DNA of 64,000 nucleotides from assembly GCF_019097595.1 (NCBI RefSeq), contig NC_080717.1:26974376-27038375 (forward strand), written 5' to 3'. The translations under genes and the position numbers were made by a program. Of the stretch, positions 1-33,508 are shown one piece after another (position 1 is the first letter of the stretch; each line of letters begins with the position of its first letter). The notes under the pieces were generated by a model. That model did not search any database, was not told the DNA's origin, and saw only the letters and a list, made by a program, of their open reading frames with translations. The stretch is from Hemibagrus wyckioides (Eukaryota; Chordata; Actinopteri; Siluriformes; Bagridae).

Positions 1-521
1 AACGATCATTATGATCAGTGAGAGGTGAATTGAATAACACTGATGATCTCCTCATCATGGCACCTGTTAGTGGGTGGGATATATTAGGCAGCAAGTGAAC
101 ATTTTGTCCTCAAAGTTGATGTTAGAAGCAGGAAAAATGGACAAGCGTAAGGATTTGAGCGAGTTTGATGAAGGGCCAAATTGTGATGGCTAGACCACTG
201 GATCAGAGCATCTCCAAAACTGCAGCAGTCTGCAGTGGTCAGTATCTATCAAAAGTGGTCCAAGGAAGGAACAGTGGTGAACCGGTGACAGGGTCATGGG
301 CGGCCAAGGCACATTGAGGCACGTGGGAAGCGAAGGCTGGCCCGTGTGATCCGATCCAACAGACGAGCTACTGTTGCTCAGATTGCTGAAGAAATTAATG
401 CTGGTTCTGATAGAAAGGTGTCAGAATACACAGTGCAGGACGGGTCAGGGCTGTTTTGGCAGCACCAACACAATATTAGGCAGGTGGTCATAATGTTATG
501 CCTGATCGGTGTATATACACA
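1..521 (+). mobile_element. Tc1-like element remnant A
   Basis: The left end is near or beyond the window edge. The body encodes the start of a Tc1-type transposase ([17 protein letters not shown] after a frameshift) and later TVAQIAEE. It ends with the TIR TTATGCCTGATCGGTG followed by TA. The catalytic part is deleted, so it is a dead internal-deletion copy. Confidence 0.8.
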
Positions 522-663
522 GCTGTGTGAAAAGTCGAGGTCTGGGGGGAAAAAAATAAAGAAAACAGGGCTCTATTTTATCTCTAAAATGATTTTTGAT
601 TATTGGGATAATGAAGAAATGTCATATTGTATAATGTCTTATAAATGTTTTATATTCCTTTAA

Positions 664-702
<39 letters not shown>

Positions 703-894
703 ATCTTATTTTTCAGCCTTATACCATGCTGCCACCACACTTTACCTTAGTGTTTTTTTTTTGTTTTTTTTTTAAGTATTTCTTTATAAATAATGACCAA
801 AAAAGTTTTGGTCTACATGGTCTCATCTGATCATAACATAACTTTTGCTACATTTATTTTGTTTATTATTATTTTTATTATTAATTATTTATTT

Positions 895-2750
895 TGCTCC
901 TCTATATCATCCTCTGTAGTGTTTTGTTTCTCTTATACCACAGCAACTTGCAATGATTACCATTTGTAACACGTTTTTAAAGAAACAACAATACAGTTGG
1001 GTAAAATAAGTATTTGACCCCTTACTGATTTTGTAGATTTGCCCACTCACAAAGAAATAGGGTCTATAATTGTTATGGTAGGTTTATTGTAACAGATAGA
1101 AAGAATATCAACCAGAAGTCCAGAAATAACACATACTAATACTGATGATGATGATGATAGTGTTATAAATGGAGTTGCATTTCAGTGAGTAAAATAAGTT
1201 CCTTACCAACCAACAATAATTCTGGCTCCCACAGACTGGTTATGTGGTACACAGATTAGTCCTGCCAATTTAAAAAGTGCTTCTAATGACAATTTGTTAT
1301 GTGTATAAAAGACACCTGTCCACAGAACCTCTATCTTCCATTCAAACCTCAACACCACCATGGGCAAGACCAAAAGAGCTGTCAAAGGACATCAGGGACA
1401 GGATTGTCGACCTGCACAAGGCTGGAATGGGCTACAAGTCCATCAGCAAGAAGACATCTGATGTGGAGACATCTGTTTGAGCGATTATTCACAAATGGAA
1501 GAAATACAAAACAACCAAGCAATCACCCTCGGTCTGGAGCTCCATGCAAGATTTCGCCTCATGGGGTAAGGATGATCCTGTGAAAAGTACAGGGGAGGAG
1601 CTTGTAAATGATCTTAAGGCAGTTGGGACCACACTCACCAGACAACAATACGCCACCATGGATTGAAATCCTACAGCACCCGCAAGGTCCCCTTCTCAAG
1701 AAGGCACATGTACAGGACTGAAGTTTGCTAACAGACCTCTAAATGATTCAGAGAAGGTTTGGGACAAAGTGCTGTGGTCAGATGAGACCAAAATTGGGCT
1801 CTTTGGCATCAGCACAAAGAAAAATGCCGACCACGACATTAAGAACACTTTCCCTAAAGTCAAGCATGGAGGTGAAGACAATGATTTGGGGCTGTTTTTC
1901 TGCTAAAGGTACAGGCCGACTTTGCCGCATGGAGGGGCCAATGGACAGGGCCATGTATTGTAAAATCTTGCATGAGAACCTCCTCCCATCAGCCAGAACA
2001 CTGAATATGGGTCGTGGATGGGTCTTCCAGCATGACAATGACCCGAAACATACCACCAAGGCAACATAAGAGTGGCTCAAGAAGAAGCACATTAAGGTCC
2101 TGTATTGGCCTAGCCAGTTACCAGACCTTAATCTTACAGAAAATTTATAGAGGGAGCTGAAACTTCAAGTTGCCAAGCGACCGCCAAGAAACCTTAAGTA
2201 TTTAGCAAAGATCTGTAAAGAAGAGTGCAACAAAATGTGTGCAAACCTGGTAACCGACAACAGGAAGCATCTTACTTCTGTGTCAAGTCATGTTTTGCTT
2301 GGGGATAAAATACTTATTTTACTCACTGAAATGCAACTCAATTTTATCTTGATTTTTGGTAGATATTCTGTCTCTATCTGTTACAATAAACCTACCTTAA
2401 CAATTATAGACCCTTCCTTTCTTTGTGACGAAATCAGTAAGGGATCAAATACTTATTTCCCTCGCTGTATGCCTTCATTGTGGGACGTCATTGAAAAATC
2501 TTTGTTCCTGTTATCACTTACATTACAACAGCTGTCCAGCGCTGTTCCCTCACCAGCATCCTGTATTTCATTCTATTTAAATGACAAAGGAAAACAAGCA
2601 AACAAAACACATCGTTTCATTTTAAAAAGAAACCAGAAAGCACAAACTCCTCTGTCCTGAAGACATGGGAAAATGAATCGTTACTGACACTGGAGACTCC
2701 TTCCATAAATAAACTAAAATCTCCTTACAGAAACTTCACCACAACAATAC
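895..2750 (+). repeat. Interspersed repeat copy split by the Tc1 element
   Basis: 895-991 (CTCTTATACCACAGCAACTT region) resumes after 2470 (GCTGTTCCCTCACCAG and GGAGACTCCTTCCATA regions). Similar segments occur near 9640-9860, 47220-47310, 47755-47800 (plus) and 33890-33970, 63580-63640 (minus). No coding capacity is seen, and the family identity is not recognised. Confidence 0.55.
994..2467 (+). mobile_element. Near-complete dead Tc1/mariner element (1474 bp)
   Basis: TA target duplications at 992-993 and 2468-2469. The terminal inverted repeats pair AAAATAAGTATTTGACCCCT with GGGATCAAATACTTATTTCC, with inverted sequence continuing inward over 100 bp. Transposase remnants run in several plus frames: [21 protein letters not shown] (frameshifted), [24 protein letters not shown]. 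In-frame stops (for example at 2067) and frameshifts show it is inactive. Unrelated in sequence to the CACTGATCAG family. Confidence 0.9.
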
Positions 2751-3640
2751 AGACTTTTTAAATGTTTTTTTAATTACATAATTACTATTTAATTTATGTA
2801 TAATAAAATTGTTACTATACTATCACACAGATTTGTATGTATAACTTAAAAAAAATATTAGTAAATAAATAAATAAATATGAATTAATTAATTATTCATA
2901 CAATTAATTATACACAAATTAATTAATTAATTATTAATCAATCAATAAATCATTCATATTATTTTTTATTTATTTAAAAACATTGAATATATATATATAT
3001 ATATACATACTTTTATGTATGTTATACATACAAGTCTCTGTGTGAGCTGTTAAAATAGAAACAATAACGTATTATTTTATTTTATTATTTTATTTATTTA
3101 ATAACGAGCGCGTGCACATGAACCTGTGAATCGACTCGGAGTTGAAACCGTCCGCGCTGCTGCTCTGAAAAATGAATCAAAAAAATGAATCAAAACTGAG
3201 AATTCAGTATCGCTATGATATACAGTGCAGAGTTGGGGGGGGGGCATCCTAGCAACAGAGTTATGATTAGTAATAAAGACTTATAATAAAACCAACAGTA
3301 AAAATAAATTATGAAATAAAATTGATCTACAATCAACAAAAGTAAAAAAGGTTTCGCTCCAAATGTGTTGTGCCTTCATGGCCACTAGAGGGCAGCATGG
3401 TTCAACCTGATAAACACACAGCACGTGTTAGGATACGCACACGCACGCGCCCGCGGATTGGTTGGATTGAATCCACTAAAAAGCACGTGGCGAAGATGAC
3501 TGATTAACTCATCAGTATCTATTCTGGTCACATCGCTTTCATATCATCTCATACTGTGCATTAACAAATCATGACTTTAACTCTATTAAAAGGACAGGAG
3601 GATTTTTTTTTCCGAGTCAGAAACACACCGCTCTTAGACT
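2750..3640. other. Intergenic AT-rich stretch
   Basis: ATTA/TAAT-rich sequence with short AT and TTTA runs. A CACACGCACGCGCCCGCGGA patch near 3438 is the only GC-rich spot. No gene is seen. Confidence 0.5.
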
Positions 3641-3649
3641 TCATGTCGT

Positions 3650-6588
3650 TTATTCCGTATTTTGGTTTACAAATACAAGGCACCCAATGTATCTCCCCCC
3701 CCACACACACATTCGACATCAATTTCTGTGGCATTTAACAATTCTCAGAGGAAATAAAAATACAGCCTGATAAAGAACATATCCGAACCGTACTTGTTTG
3801 GATAGATGTCATGACGACGAGCGAGACGGAGAATAAATAAAAAAAAAATCAGGGCGATGGAGTGTGTTGGCTTCGTCGAAGGCCTCGGGATCAGATGTGC
3901 TTCAGCAGCAGGAGGGGAGAGCTGTGAGAAGATCACAGCTGTGAAACGCCCTTTGAAACCAGGACGAGACCCGAGCCAACGTTCGGGAAGCAAGAGAAAA
4001 ATTCTGGCATTAACGATCCCAGAGGAATTTCACCCGAAATGGATTTGTCTGGATTCGAGGTGTAGATCACAATTCAGACAGATCTACGCTTGTCTTAATA
4101 ATGATTACAATTATAATAATAATAATAATAATAATCAGATTGACGACATAATAATTACGCACATTATCTGCATTAAAGGGCAAGTCGGGTCTGTATCTGC
4201 AGCTCATGTATAATAACCCAGACACGTTTCTGTGTACAAAGACTTTCCCCCAACATCTCCTTTCTGACATGATTGTTTCTCAGACGTTAGAGATGTGTTG
4301 GATTGACCACACGCATGCACCACCAATCGTTCAGTCTATTTAAACTGAGAGGGTTTCCTTCATCCTGCACTGCTTCAGCGGTCAGAAAGCCGAATGCAGC
4401 AATTTGTACAAGCTCAGCTTCTTGAATCTGACTGGTCAGAGCCGGCAGCTCTCAGAGGCGTTCGGATCATAGGTGTGTAGCATGTTTTTGTTTCTGTCGG
4501 AACAGATCATTCACAAGAACCCTGACCGAAGGCTAACAATAAACAGAACGATAAATAAACCCCAGCATTGGAGATTAGTCACTTTCTACATAGAACATTT
4601 TTTAATGTAGCTATAAACAGCTAAAAAGCATGACGATTGGTGAACCTTAGTTGAATCTTACTGAGTCGCCCTATTATTGGGATATATCCACTATCAAAAC
4701 AAAAACAAAACAAACCCTGTTGTGGATTACTTTCCTACAACAACACACCTCTGAGACTGAGTGTTTTATGTCATTTGCATTTCAAACATTTATTATTGGA
4801 ATTCAGCAAACGACGTCCATTACGTGTCGAATATTCCTTTCATTTAACGTGTCACTAAACACTCTGGAAACAAAGAAGGAATATTCTTTATAAATCTTTA
4901 TTGTGATGTGGGGTGAAATACAAAAGACAATCATCTCAGGCTCTCTCTCTCAGTCGGAGGTGTTACAGTTGTCCCTGGAGGTCAGTTTACCGGACGATAT
5001 AAACTGCTCCAGTAACACATCACACTGGTTATTGTGAGTCGTTTGTTTTGTGGTTGTTGTAAATGAAGCTTTGGTATTAGCTGCATGGGTGTCACTTGGG
5101 GGAAAAAAAAAGAGGACCTGCTTTTCTGCTGTGTTTTGCAAAAGTAATAGCACCCCCCATGTCTTATATAGACAAATCTATGTTGGGGTGAAATTCCTCT
5201 TGGGCTCAGCACGACGAGTTTTACTGTTTTCCCAGCTGCAAAAAAAAAAACATTCCAGACGCAGCAGGAAAATGAAGACGAGCTTTACTTTCACGCCACG
5301 GAGAGCACTAAAAGCTCGGGCTTTAAACTCACGGCGAGGTCAAGAGTGACCGTTCGGAGAAACGTGAGCCGGGCAGCCGAGAAATGACGGAGTAACACGA
5401 AGCGCCTGTAAGCCGAGTACATTATACATTAGAGGTCCCGAAGTCTATTTCCGTCATAAATAAACAGCCCCTGACTTTAGAAATGCTTGGTAATGAAAGT
5501 GTGGTACACGAACACTTTAGAAAACCTTTTTTAATTGCTTTTCAACATTCACATGCAACCCAGACGCAGCCGGTTTGTGAACCGAGCCTCTGTAGCTGCT
5601 GCTGCTGCGAAAAAGCGTACGAAAATCCAACTCCTTATTCACAGCGCTGAGGAAAACTCGCCTGTTTAAGTGTTTTACAACAACAACGACAAAAGAACAA
5701 GGAATAGTGAAGACGTAATGATTAGTAAATCTGTGTATTTACAAAATTTAGAAGATGGGACCTGAAATATAAGTTGGGTTTGGTGGAAAAACTAGAGAAT
5801 GCTTGTGCTGTGGTTAGGTAGATTCTTCCTGTATCATTAAGAAAAACAAAAGCTAACATTGTGTGTCAATGCAAAACGTTAGTGTGTTAATCCAGCTGAA
5901 AAAAAACCCCAACAAGAGTTCCTTGCATAACCTAACAGCAATGTTCCAGCAACCTTCTTAAATAAAGCTTAGTCATAAATAAGTTATTAAGGAAGAAAAA
6001 AAACGGACTAAGCGAGGTCATCTAAAGGACTGAAGGAGTGTATCATAAAATAGGAAAGAGGCACAGAGCAGTGAACTAGCCATCGTGTCCCTATTCTCCA
6101 ACCTTGTGCTTGATTCGGTGAAGGTCGGGAAATGAGTCACGGACGTCTGTAAACTGTAACGCGGAATTGTTTACGGTGCACTGACCGGTCTGGAACCGTG
6201 ACGCGCCATGCTTTCTACAAAGCAGCCATTGATATCTGACCCTAAACGGAGGCACGCCGGAGGCCAGAGCTGGAGCGTATGCATAGCTATCGTAGAAAAG
6301 AGAAAGAGAAGATGAGAGAAATAGAGGGATAGAAGGAGAGAGGGAAACAGGAAGAGAAGGAGAGAGGAAGAGAAGGAGAGAGGGAGAGACGGAGAGTGGG
6401 AGAGAAGGAGAGTGGGAGAGTAGGAGAGAAGGAGAGATGGAGAGAAGGAGAGTGGTAGAGAAGGAGAGAAGGAGAGTGGGAGAGTAGGAGAGAAGGAGAG
6501 ATGGAGAGAAGGAGAGATGGAGAGAAGGAGAGAAGGAGAGTGGGAGAGAAGGAGAGTAGGAGAGAAGGAGAGAGGGAGGGGATGAGGT
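3650..6588 (-). other. far1: Probable far1 3' UTR and downstream region
   Basis: This follows the far1 stop codon on the minus strand and has no exon-like frame. Poly(A)-signal candidates on the minus strand are AATAAA at about 3651-3656 and ATAAA within CAATAAAG near 4896-4903. The first 300 nt are a purine array (CU-rich in the mRNA). The true 3' end cannot be fixed without transcripts; mammalian FAR1 also has a long 3' UTR. Confidence 0.4.
6295..6580. repeat. GGAGA-rich purine minisatellite in far1 3' UTR
   Basis: About 285 bp of near-perfect purine runs built from GAGAAGGAGA, GAGAGTGGGA and related blocks, with a roughly 9-18 bp periodicity. It ends only about 9 bp from the far1 stop codon. 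In the far1 mRNA sense it reads as UCUCC-type polypyrimidine. Confidence 0.8.
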
Positions 6589-26307
<19,719 letters not shown>

Positions 26308-26814
26308 CCTGAGCGTCCCAAGCCTCTGTACTCACACACCTGGGTCAGTGGCACAAAAAAACAAACAAACAAACTGATCCATTAGTCTGTCATTTCATTA
26401 GCTCTCAGTTGCTATGAAGGTTAACCCATCAGAATATAACAAACTCGTGGTATCAGTTCCTCTCATTACAAGCATTATTTATTTATTTTAAATTGAACCA
26501 TTATAAAAATGATTTATTTCCAGTATCTGTTCATGTTTTTAATAATACCAAAATATGATATGAGCGGTGACCCAAAAAAAAATTCCTGGAATTCCTCCTT
26601 CAATTCCTTTCAGAGTACTCTCCTCGTCACGCGATACGCTCGTCCCACCATTCCTCCCATTCCTGAAAACGTTTCCGATACTCATGTTTTGTGAAGCGAT
26701 AATCACACTGCGGTTAAAATCTGCTCGGCTGATAATGCAGGGTGTGCAGGTGCATTGTCATGGCGTGAGATCCGGATCTGTGTGCATGACACTTCAGAAA
26801 TATTAAAAAATAAA

Positions 26815-27262
26815 ATTGGATTACTGATCAGAAGGTTGTGAGTTCGAATCCCAGGTCCACCAAGTTGCCACTGCTGGGCCCCTGAGCAAGGCCCTTAACC
26901 CTCAGTTGTATAAAATGAGATAAAATGTACAGGGGTTGGACAATGAAACTGAAACGCCTGGTTTTAGACCACAATAATTCATTAGTATGGTGTAGGGCCT
27001 CCTTTTGCGGCCAATACAGCATCAATTCGTCTTGGGAATGACAGATACAAGTCCTGCACAGTGGCCAGAGGGATTTTGAGCCATTCTTCTTGCAGAATAG
27101 TGGCCAGGTCACTACATGATGCTGGTGGAGGAAAACGTTTCCTGACTCGCTCCTCCTGTTGGAGGTTTCAACACTAAATTGGCCAGTGTTTCAGTTTCAT
27201 TGTCCAACCCCTGTAAGTCGCTCTGGATAAGGATGTCTGCCAAATGCCAGAAATGTAAATGC
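26815..27262 (+). mobile_element. tRNA-derived SINE split by the MITE
   Basis: B-box-like GTTCGAATCCCAGGTCCAC and body up to AAAATG before the MITE, then tail AGTCGCTCTGGATAAGGATG and AATGTAAATG after it. Same family as the copy at 60.3 kb. Lies in far1 intron 1. Confidence 0.8.
26930..27213. mobile_element. 284-bp TIR element (MITE) inserted in a SINE
   Basis: TA duplications at 26928-26929 and 27214-27215. Inverted ends are CAGGGGTTGGACAATGAAAC and GTTTCATTGTCCAACCCCTG, essentially perfect. No coding frame. Typical non-autonomous Tc1/mariner-type element. Confidence 0.92.
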
Positions 27263-28521
27263 AACATTCCAGTTCTGGGAATTTTTGGGTCCCCCATCGT
27301 ACATTATAATGAGACAAAATGACACGTATGTTTTTCATAAATAAAAAAATACAGAAATGACTTTGAGAATCATGATTTTGATATTTTGGTCATATCCTCC
27401 GCCCTTAATGAAAAAACAAATAAAACTGCTGTTCCAAACAAGGATGATCCTGAATACTGAACAGATTGACTCTTAGAGTCATCTGTGACGTTCCTACGGA
27501 GTTCTATGCTCCTATAGGTTCTCCTATAGGAGTTCTAAGTAACATCTAAGTATTTGCCTCCTGCATGCTTGGCAGATGAAGCGAGACCCTCCTGCCCAGC
27601 AGCACTTCTTAAAAAAAAAAAAAAAAACGGTATGAAGACTTTTGGATATAGAACCGTGTGTGTGCTCTCGAGTCACCAGCCCTGGTTAAATATTTGATCG
27701 TGTAAAGTTCCTCAGGCGCTAGAGACCAGGAAATCAGACCGCATTTCAAACCAGGCGTACACTTGGCCTGTGCTTATTCTGCAAGGGAATTCTACAAAAT
27801 AAAGCCCAGCTGCAAGAAAACTGCACCGAGCGGTCAGCAGAATATTAATCTGGTTTCTTCTCACCGCTGGCATTCACTCATTTCACTCATTCCACTGTGA
27901 TTCAACTGAGTTTGGTTTAATGAGAGAAAGGCATTGTTGCTTTAGTCCTGTCCAGCTCTCTGTCCTGCTCAACAAACAGATGAGCCTCTGTCAACGCCGT
28001 CCTTCTCATCATCTCGCTCACACTTCAGTCACTGACATTTTGAATGAGGTGCTTCTGATGACTCTTCCATGCAAATTACACTCGTGCCAGCAATGCTGCA
28101 GCACATCACCTTCCTGTAGGTTATTTTTGCTTTGCCTTTCTGGCCAGAATTCCTGCAGCTCTAGCCGAAATTTGTCTTCCAGATCTTTCCTCGACTTTTA
28201 CAGTGGGCATTGTTAAACTTCAGTGCAATTGTGCTAGCATTAGACTGGTCCCTCTGTGATGTCAGAGTGCTAACTTCTCACCGCAGTTACACAAGTTTGC
28301 CCCAGACTGGCTAAACACATCAGGAGCATTCTCTGATTCAAAGGTTTACTGTGTTTTAGGGTGGAGTTTTCTGTTAAACTGCTCTCTACCACTAGATAAA
28401 CCACAAGTTCCTGTGGCTCAACTCCAGGCGTTGAAACTCGAAGCGAAGTATGAACACATGCTACAGTACAATTCACTGATAACTAGAACTCTGGGTCATG
28501 TGACGCTGTAGAAATTCGGAC

Positions 28522-28523
<2 letters not shown>

Positions 28524-28611
<88 letters not shown>
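28524..28611. repeat. (GT)n(GA)n compound microsatellite
   Basis: About 24 GT followed by about 18 GA dinucleotides. A similar compound (GT)n(GA)n tract occurs at 33411-33508. Confidence 0.95.
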
Positions 28612-28614
<3 letters not shown>

Positions 28615-28693
28615 GCCCTGTGATGTTTTGTCTCCAGGCCCCCTGTAACCCTGTGTAGGATAAGCTCCACAGAAAATGGATGGATGGATGGAC
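28610..28693 (+). mobile_element. SINE 3' tail fragment
   Basis: GCCCTGTGATGTTTTGTCTC through GATAAGCTCCACAGAAAATG then GGATGGATGG matches the tail of the SINE at 16.1 kb, 5'-truncated. Confidence 0.6.
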
Positions 28694-29179
28694 ATGTAGT
28701 TACGTTTAAATTACAGAAATGAAAGAAAGACTTTGGATTATAACCCAAATTTATCTATTTAGGTCAACCACAATCATACACACACACATTCTCACACCCG
28801 CACACACTCACTCCATGTGAGTGTTACAGGGTCTGTTACTCATTTCTAAAGGCTCTGTGTTGTGTTCAACTCCTCATTAAAGCTTATACATTTCAACCAA
28901 GAATGCAATTCTACAGATATTCAGACTGACACTTGTAGAACACGTCCTTTAGAAATAAATAAATAAATAAATAAATAAATAAACTCAGACCAAACTTCAA
29001 ACTTGTTCCAGGTGCAGGTGAAACAGGTTCTGCAGACCGACTGGAAATGTGCTGCTTTAGCAGCTTGTTTTTAGTTGACACAGCAGCAAGGGTGTGTTTA
29101 CTGCATAACACCGGCGTTCGGTCCTGCGTCAGGGTGAACTCCAGAGCCCGTGTGGAGTGAGGGCACACGCAGGGGCACC

Positions 29180-29216
<37 letters not shown>

Positions 29217-30388
29217 CGAATGGGTTTCACACCTCTGCATTGACATCCAACACACGCAAGCTTAAAATAGTGTGCTCTATCCAGGCTGGAGTGTTGGATG
29301 GAGGATTCTTGAACCATTTTAACCATCCATCCATCCATCCATCCATCCATCCACTAATAACTAATAACAGGTAAAACACACAATACGCAAGTTACTTTAC
29401 ATCCTGAACGAGTTCGGACCCAAATACGAGTTCATGGGAATCATGATACAGCTCCAGTGCAGGTGAACTGACACCGCTTCCTACCGGTAGTCTCGGGTTC
29501 AGTACGGTGCATTAGTGATTTATCATGGAAAAATGAAATGAAATGAAATTCAATTAAAAAATATATAACATAATATAAAGTAAAATTAATAAATTAAATT
29601 AAATAACAATAAAATTAAAAATATATATATAATATAAAATGAAATAAATTTAAATTAAATAAAAAAATAAAAATAAAAATATATTAATAAAGCTCCCTTT
29701 TAACCCATGCCAAAGTTACAAAGATTTTTAATAAAATATTAAAATGTTCTACTGAAAATTACTGAAACTTTTAAAAAAGAATTGTACACATTTTGCTGTG
29801 TCATGGTTTTACATCCAAATCCGGTGTCAAATTTTCTGGTCCACACCTAATCAAAAAAAACTTTAAAAACTCCAGGCATGCATTTCTCACCCTAAGATAC
29901 TACAAGCTTCTCATACTCGTGAAGAACTCTCTCTCTCTGGTTCTGAATAAAGCCTTCTCCCGCTGTTGGGTTGATTGCAGCAGCTGATATCAGTGAAGAG
30001 AATACTGTTGGGGATGCAGATGGCTTTGACCTGCACCACAAACCTTCTACAGACCTTCAATGCTCAATATCCTATATTCCAATATCCATCCTACCTGCCT
30101 GGGTCATTTGCTTGACCTCTAGAAGGCAAATGCTGAAAGTCTAATTTGCAAATTCCTACCATCTTCTGAGATGTTCTTCCCAGCTAACGGTCTTACAAGA
30201 TGGCATGCAAGTTAATAATACTGTTATGGTCCCTGATATTGACTTTATAAGATTACGGTCCCTTAGATCGAGCAGAGTGTGAGAAAAGAATGAGTACTCA
30301 TAAACCATGTTCACGTCTAACGAGCTACTACTACAGAGCAAAAGTTTTCAAATCCAAATCTTCACATACATACATACATACATACATA

Positions 30389-30790
30389 CACTACCAGTCA
30401 AAAGTTTGGACACACCTTCTAATTCCATGGTCTTTCCTGATGTTTATTTCTTTCTACATTGTAAAACAATGCTGAAGGCGGCCGAAATCCACAATAATGT
30501 CCTTTGAACAGTTGATATTGAGATGTCTGCTACTGATGCTCTGTAAAGCCTTCATAATGCCTCTAATCTGAGGTGCTGTTAATTGGTGATTTCTGAGGCT
30601 GGTGACTCTAAATGAACTTCTCCTCTGCAGCAGAGGTAAGTTTTGCTCTTGCTTTACTGGGATGGTCTTCATGTGAGCCAGTTTCATCATGGTGCTTGAT
30701 GGGTTTTGCAAATGCACTTGACAATACTGTTCTTGCAAGAACTATTCCAGAACACCTGACCTTCGTGTCTTAAAATAACAACTGACTGTA
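30389..30790 (+). mobile_element. Tc1-like element fragment
   Basis: Starts CACTACCAGTCAAAAGTTTG followed by GACACACCT, a terminal sequence familiar in teleost Tc1/mariner elements. The body encodes reverse-oriented transposase debris. The right end is lost next to an AT array. Lies in far1 intron 1. Confidence 0.65.
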
Positions 30791-30791
30791 T

Positions 30792-30912
<121 letters not shown>

Positions 30913-31608
30913 CGTTTTTGTTTTCAGAGCTTAGGATAGTTGTCATTTTTATTTTAGTCTTATTTTATGACGCTCTGACTTGATTTCATTTCCTCCTCAA
31001 CCTAATTTAAAAAGTAGCTTGGTCTAAGAAGGAAGGATGCTCTAAAAGCCCTTTTATAAGGTTTCAGGTCTAAATTTGGCGCTTTCCAGCCCACTACACT
31101 CTTTTTTTGTCAAAGACAAAAACAAAATCCTTAATCAGTTCCTAATTCAATACTCCATGGGCTCTTATATATATATATATATATATATGCATACACACAC
31201 TATATATAAAATGGCAAGAAGAATTTTCCAGAAGGAACGATATCCAGAGGTAATATCAATATGCCTCCTGTCTTTACTGTGCTGATGCTCTGAGCAGCCG
31301 CGTCGATTTGACGTCACTTGCCGAACTCGGGCTTGAGGAGACCGTCTCAGGTTTAGGAGCATGGACTCAGCATGTTCTTTACTTTTACCTGGTTGGAAGA
31401 TTAGAAACGACGACTCACTGTACGTCCCCCAAGCTCCTCAAATGCAGAGTTAGCATTGGTTTGTAAGAGAACGACTGAACGCTATTCTAAATACCAAATT
31501 CTACATTATATTATTTATACATGATATTACATTACATTATTTCTCCTCCTGCTTTACTATGAACGCCGTCAAATCCTGTAATATTTATGTATAAGGCATC
31601 CCAACTTA

Positions 31609-32320
<712 letters not shown>

Positions 32321-32455
32321 GGCACAATAAAAACCACTCAGCGTTTCTGAGAGTGATCGGGCCGAGCAAGTGTCGTCCCCTTGCAGCCACGCCGGTGTTA
32401 AACACACACGTCTGTCGGGACAAACCTCTGGAGTCACCCTGCCGCGAGTCATTAC

Positions 32456-32572
32456 CTCGTCTGTGTACAACAGATCCTCGCTGTACACGAGGTAACGCAG
32501 CTCACACACGTAGGACAGATCTGGGACTCCACCGACACTGAGTGTGACGGATGCAAATCGTTCCGGAAATTC
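32456..32572 (-). other. Unassigned exon-like open segment
   Basis: 117 nt (39 codons) with acceptor TTGGACAG and donor GACGAG|gtaatg, phase 0 at both ends. It is GC-richer than its surroundings. The translation contains [20 protein letters not shown] then [14 protein letters not shown]. No family recognised. It sits in far1 intron 1 on the far1 strand. It could be an exon of a nested or missed gene, an alternative exon, or a fossil. Confidence 0.35.
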
Positions 32573-33406
32573 CTGTCCAAACGTGTGAATAATGAATGTT
32601 CTGTATGTTCACTCTTTCCTGAGACGAGGCTCTTGGGAACTGAGCTTGACGGTGCTGATGATAAATGGATGCTGTACTCTAGAGATGGTTTATAGGACAG
32701 AGGATGAGATTATAAATAAAAGTCAGATGATAAAATATTCTACGACCAGAATCCTCATCCTCATCTTGTGTGTCGTTATGTCTTGCTCTACAGTAGTAGT
32801 TTGTTAGACGTGAACATGGTTCACGAGGACTTTTTTCTTTTTCCTTTCCACACACGCACTGTTCGCTTTTCCATATTTGTGCATCACGATATACAGATTT
32901 GTGGCAACAATTCGGTAACTTTACATATTTTTAAATTACTTTTAATAATATTGCACAAAAAAATGTTTATAATGTCTACAAAAATGTTTTTATTTTCAAC
33001 GTTTAAAGAAGATTAAAAAAAAAAAACAATATTAAACTAAATATTTAAGAGTATTTTAATTTGGCAAATTATTATTATTAATAAACATTTTTAATTAACT
33101 AATAAAAGAATATAATGATATCAAAAGTGTATTGCATTGTACATGATCACAATACTGATACATCACATCATCATACACTACCATGTGGATGAATACTCGA
33201 ATTTGATTGGTGCGTCACTGTTGTATTTACGGAAATTAGTTCCGGCTGTACACTGAACTGTGGGTTAATATAAAACAAACAAAAACAAAACATGTTGTTT
33301 GACAAAGCAAAATGTGGGGGCGTTTATTTAGGAGAGACTTATTTAAACATTTGGGCAAAGCCCTCTCACTCTCAGTTATACTTACCATTTTCTCAGTAAA
33401 ATAGCA

Positions 33407-33410
<4 letters not shown>

Positions 33411-33495
<85 letters not shown>

Positions 33496-33508
33496 CGAGA
33501 GAGAGAGG
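33411..33508. repeat. (GT)n(GA)n compound microsatellite
   Basis: GT run followed by a GA run with a few CAGAGCGAGA breaks. Lies in far1 intron 1. Confidence 0.93.
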
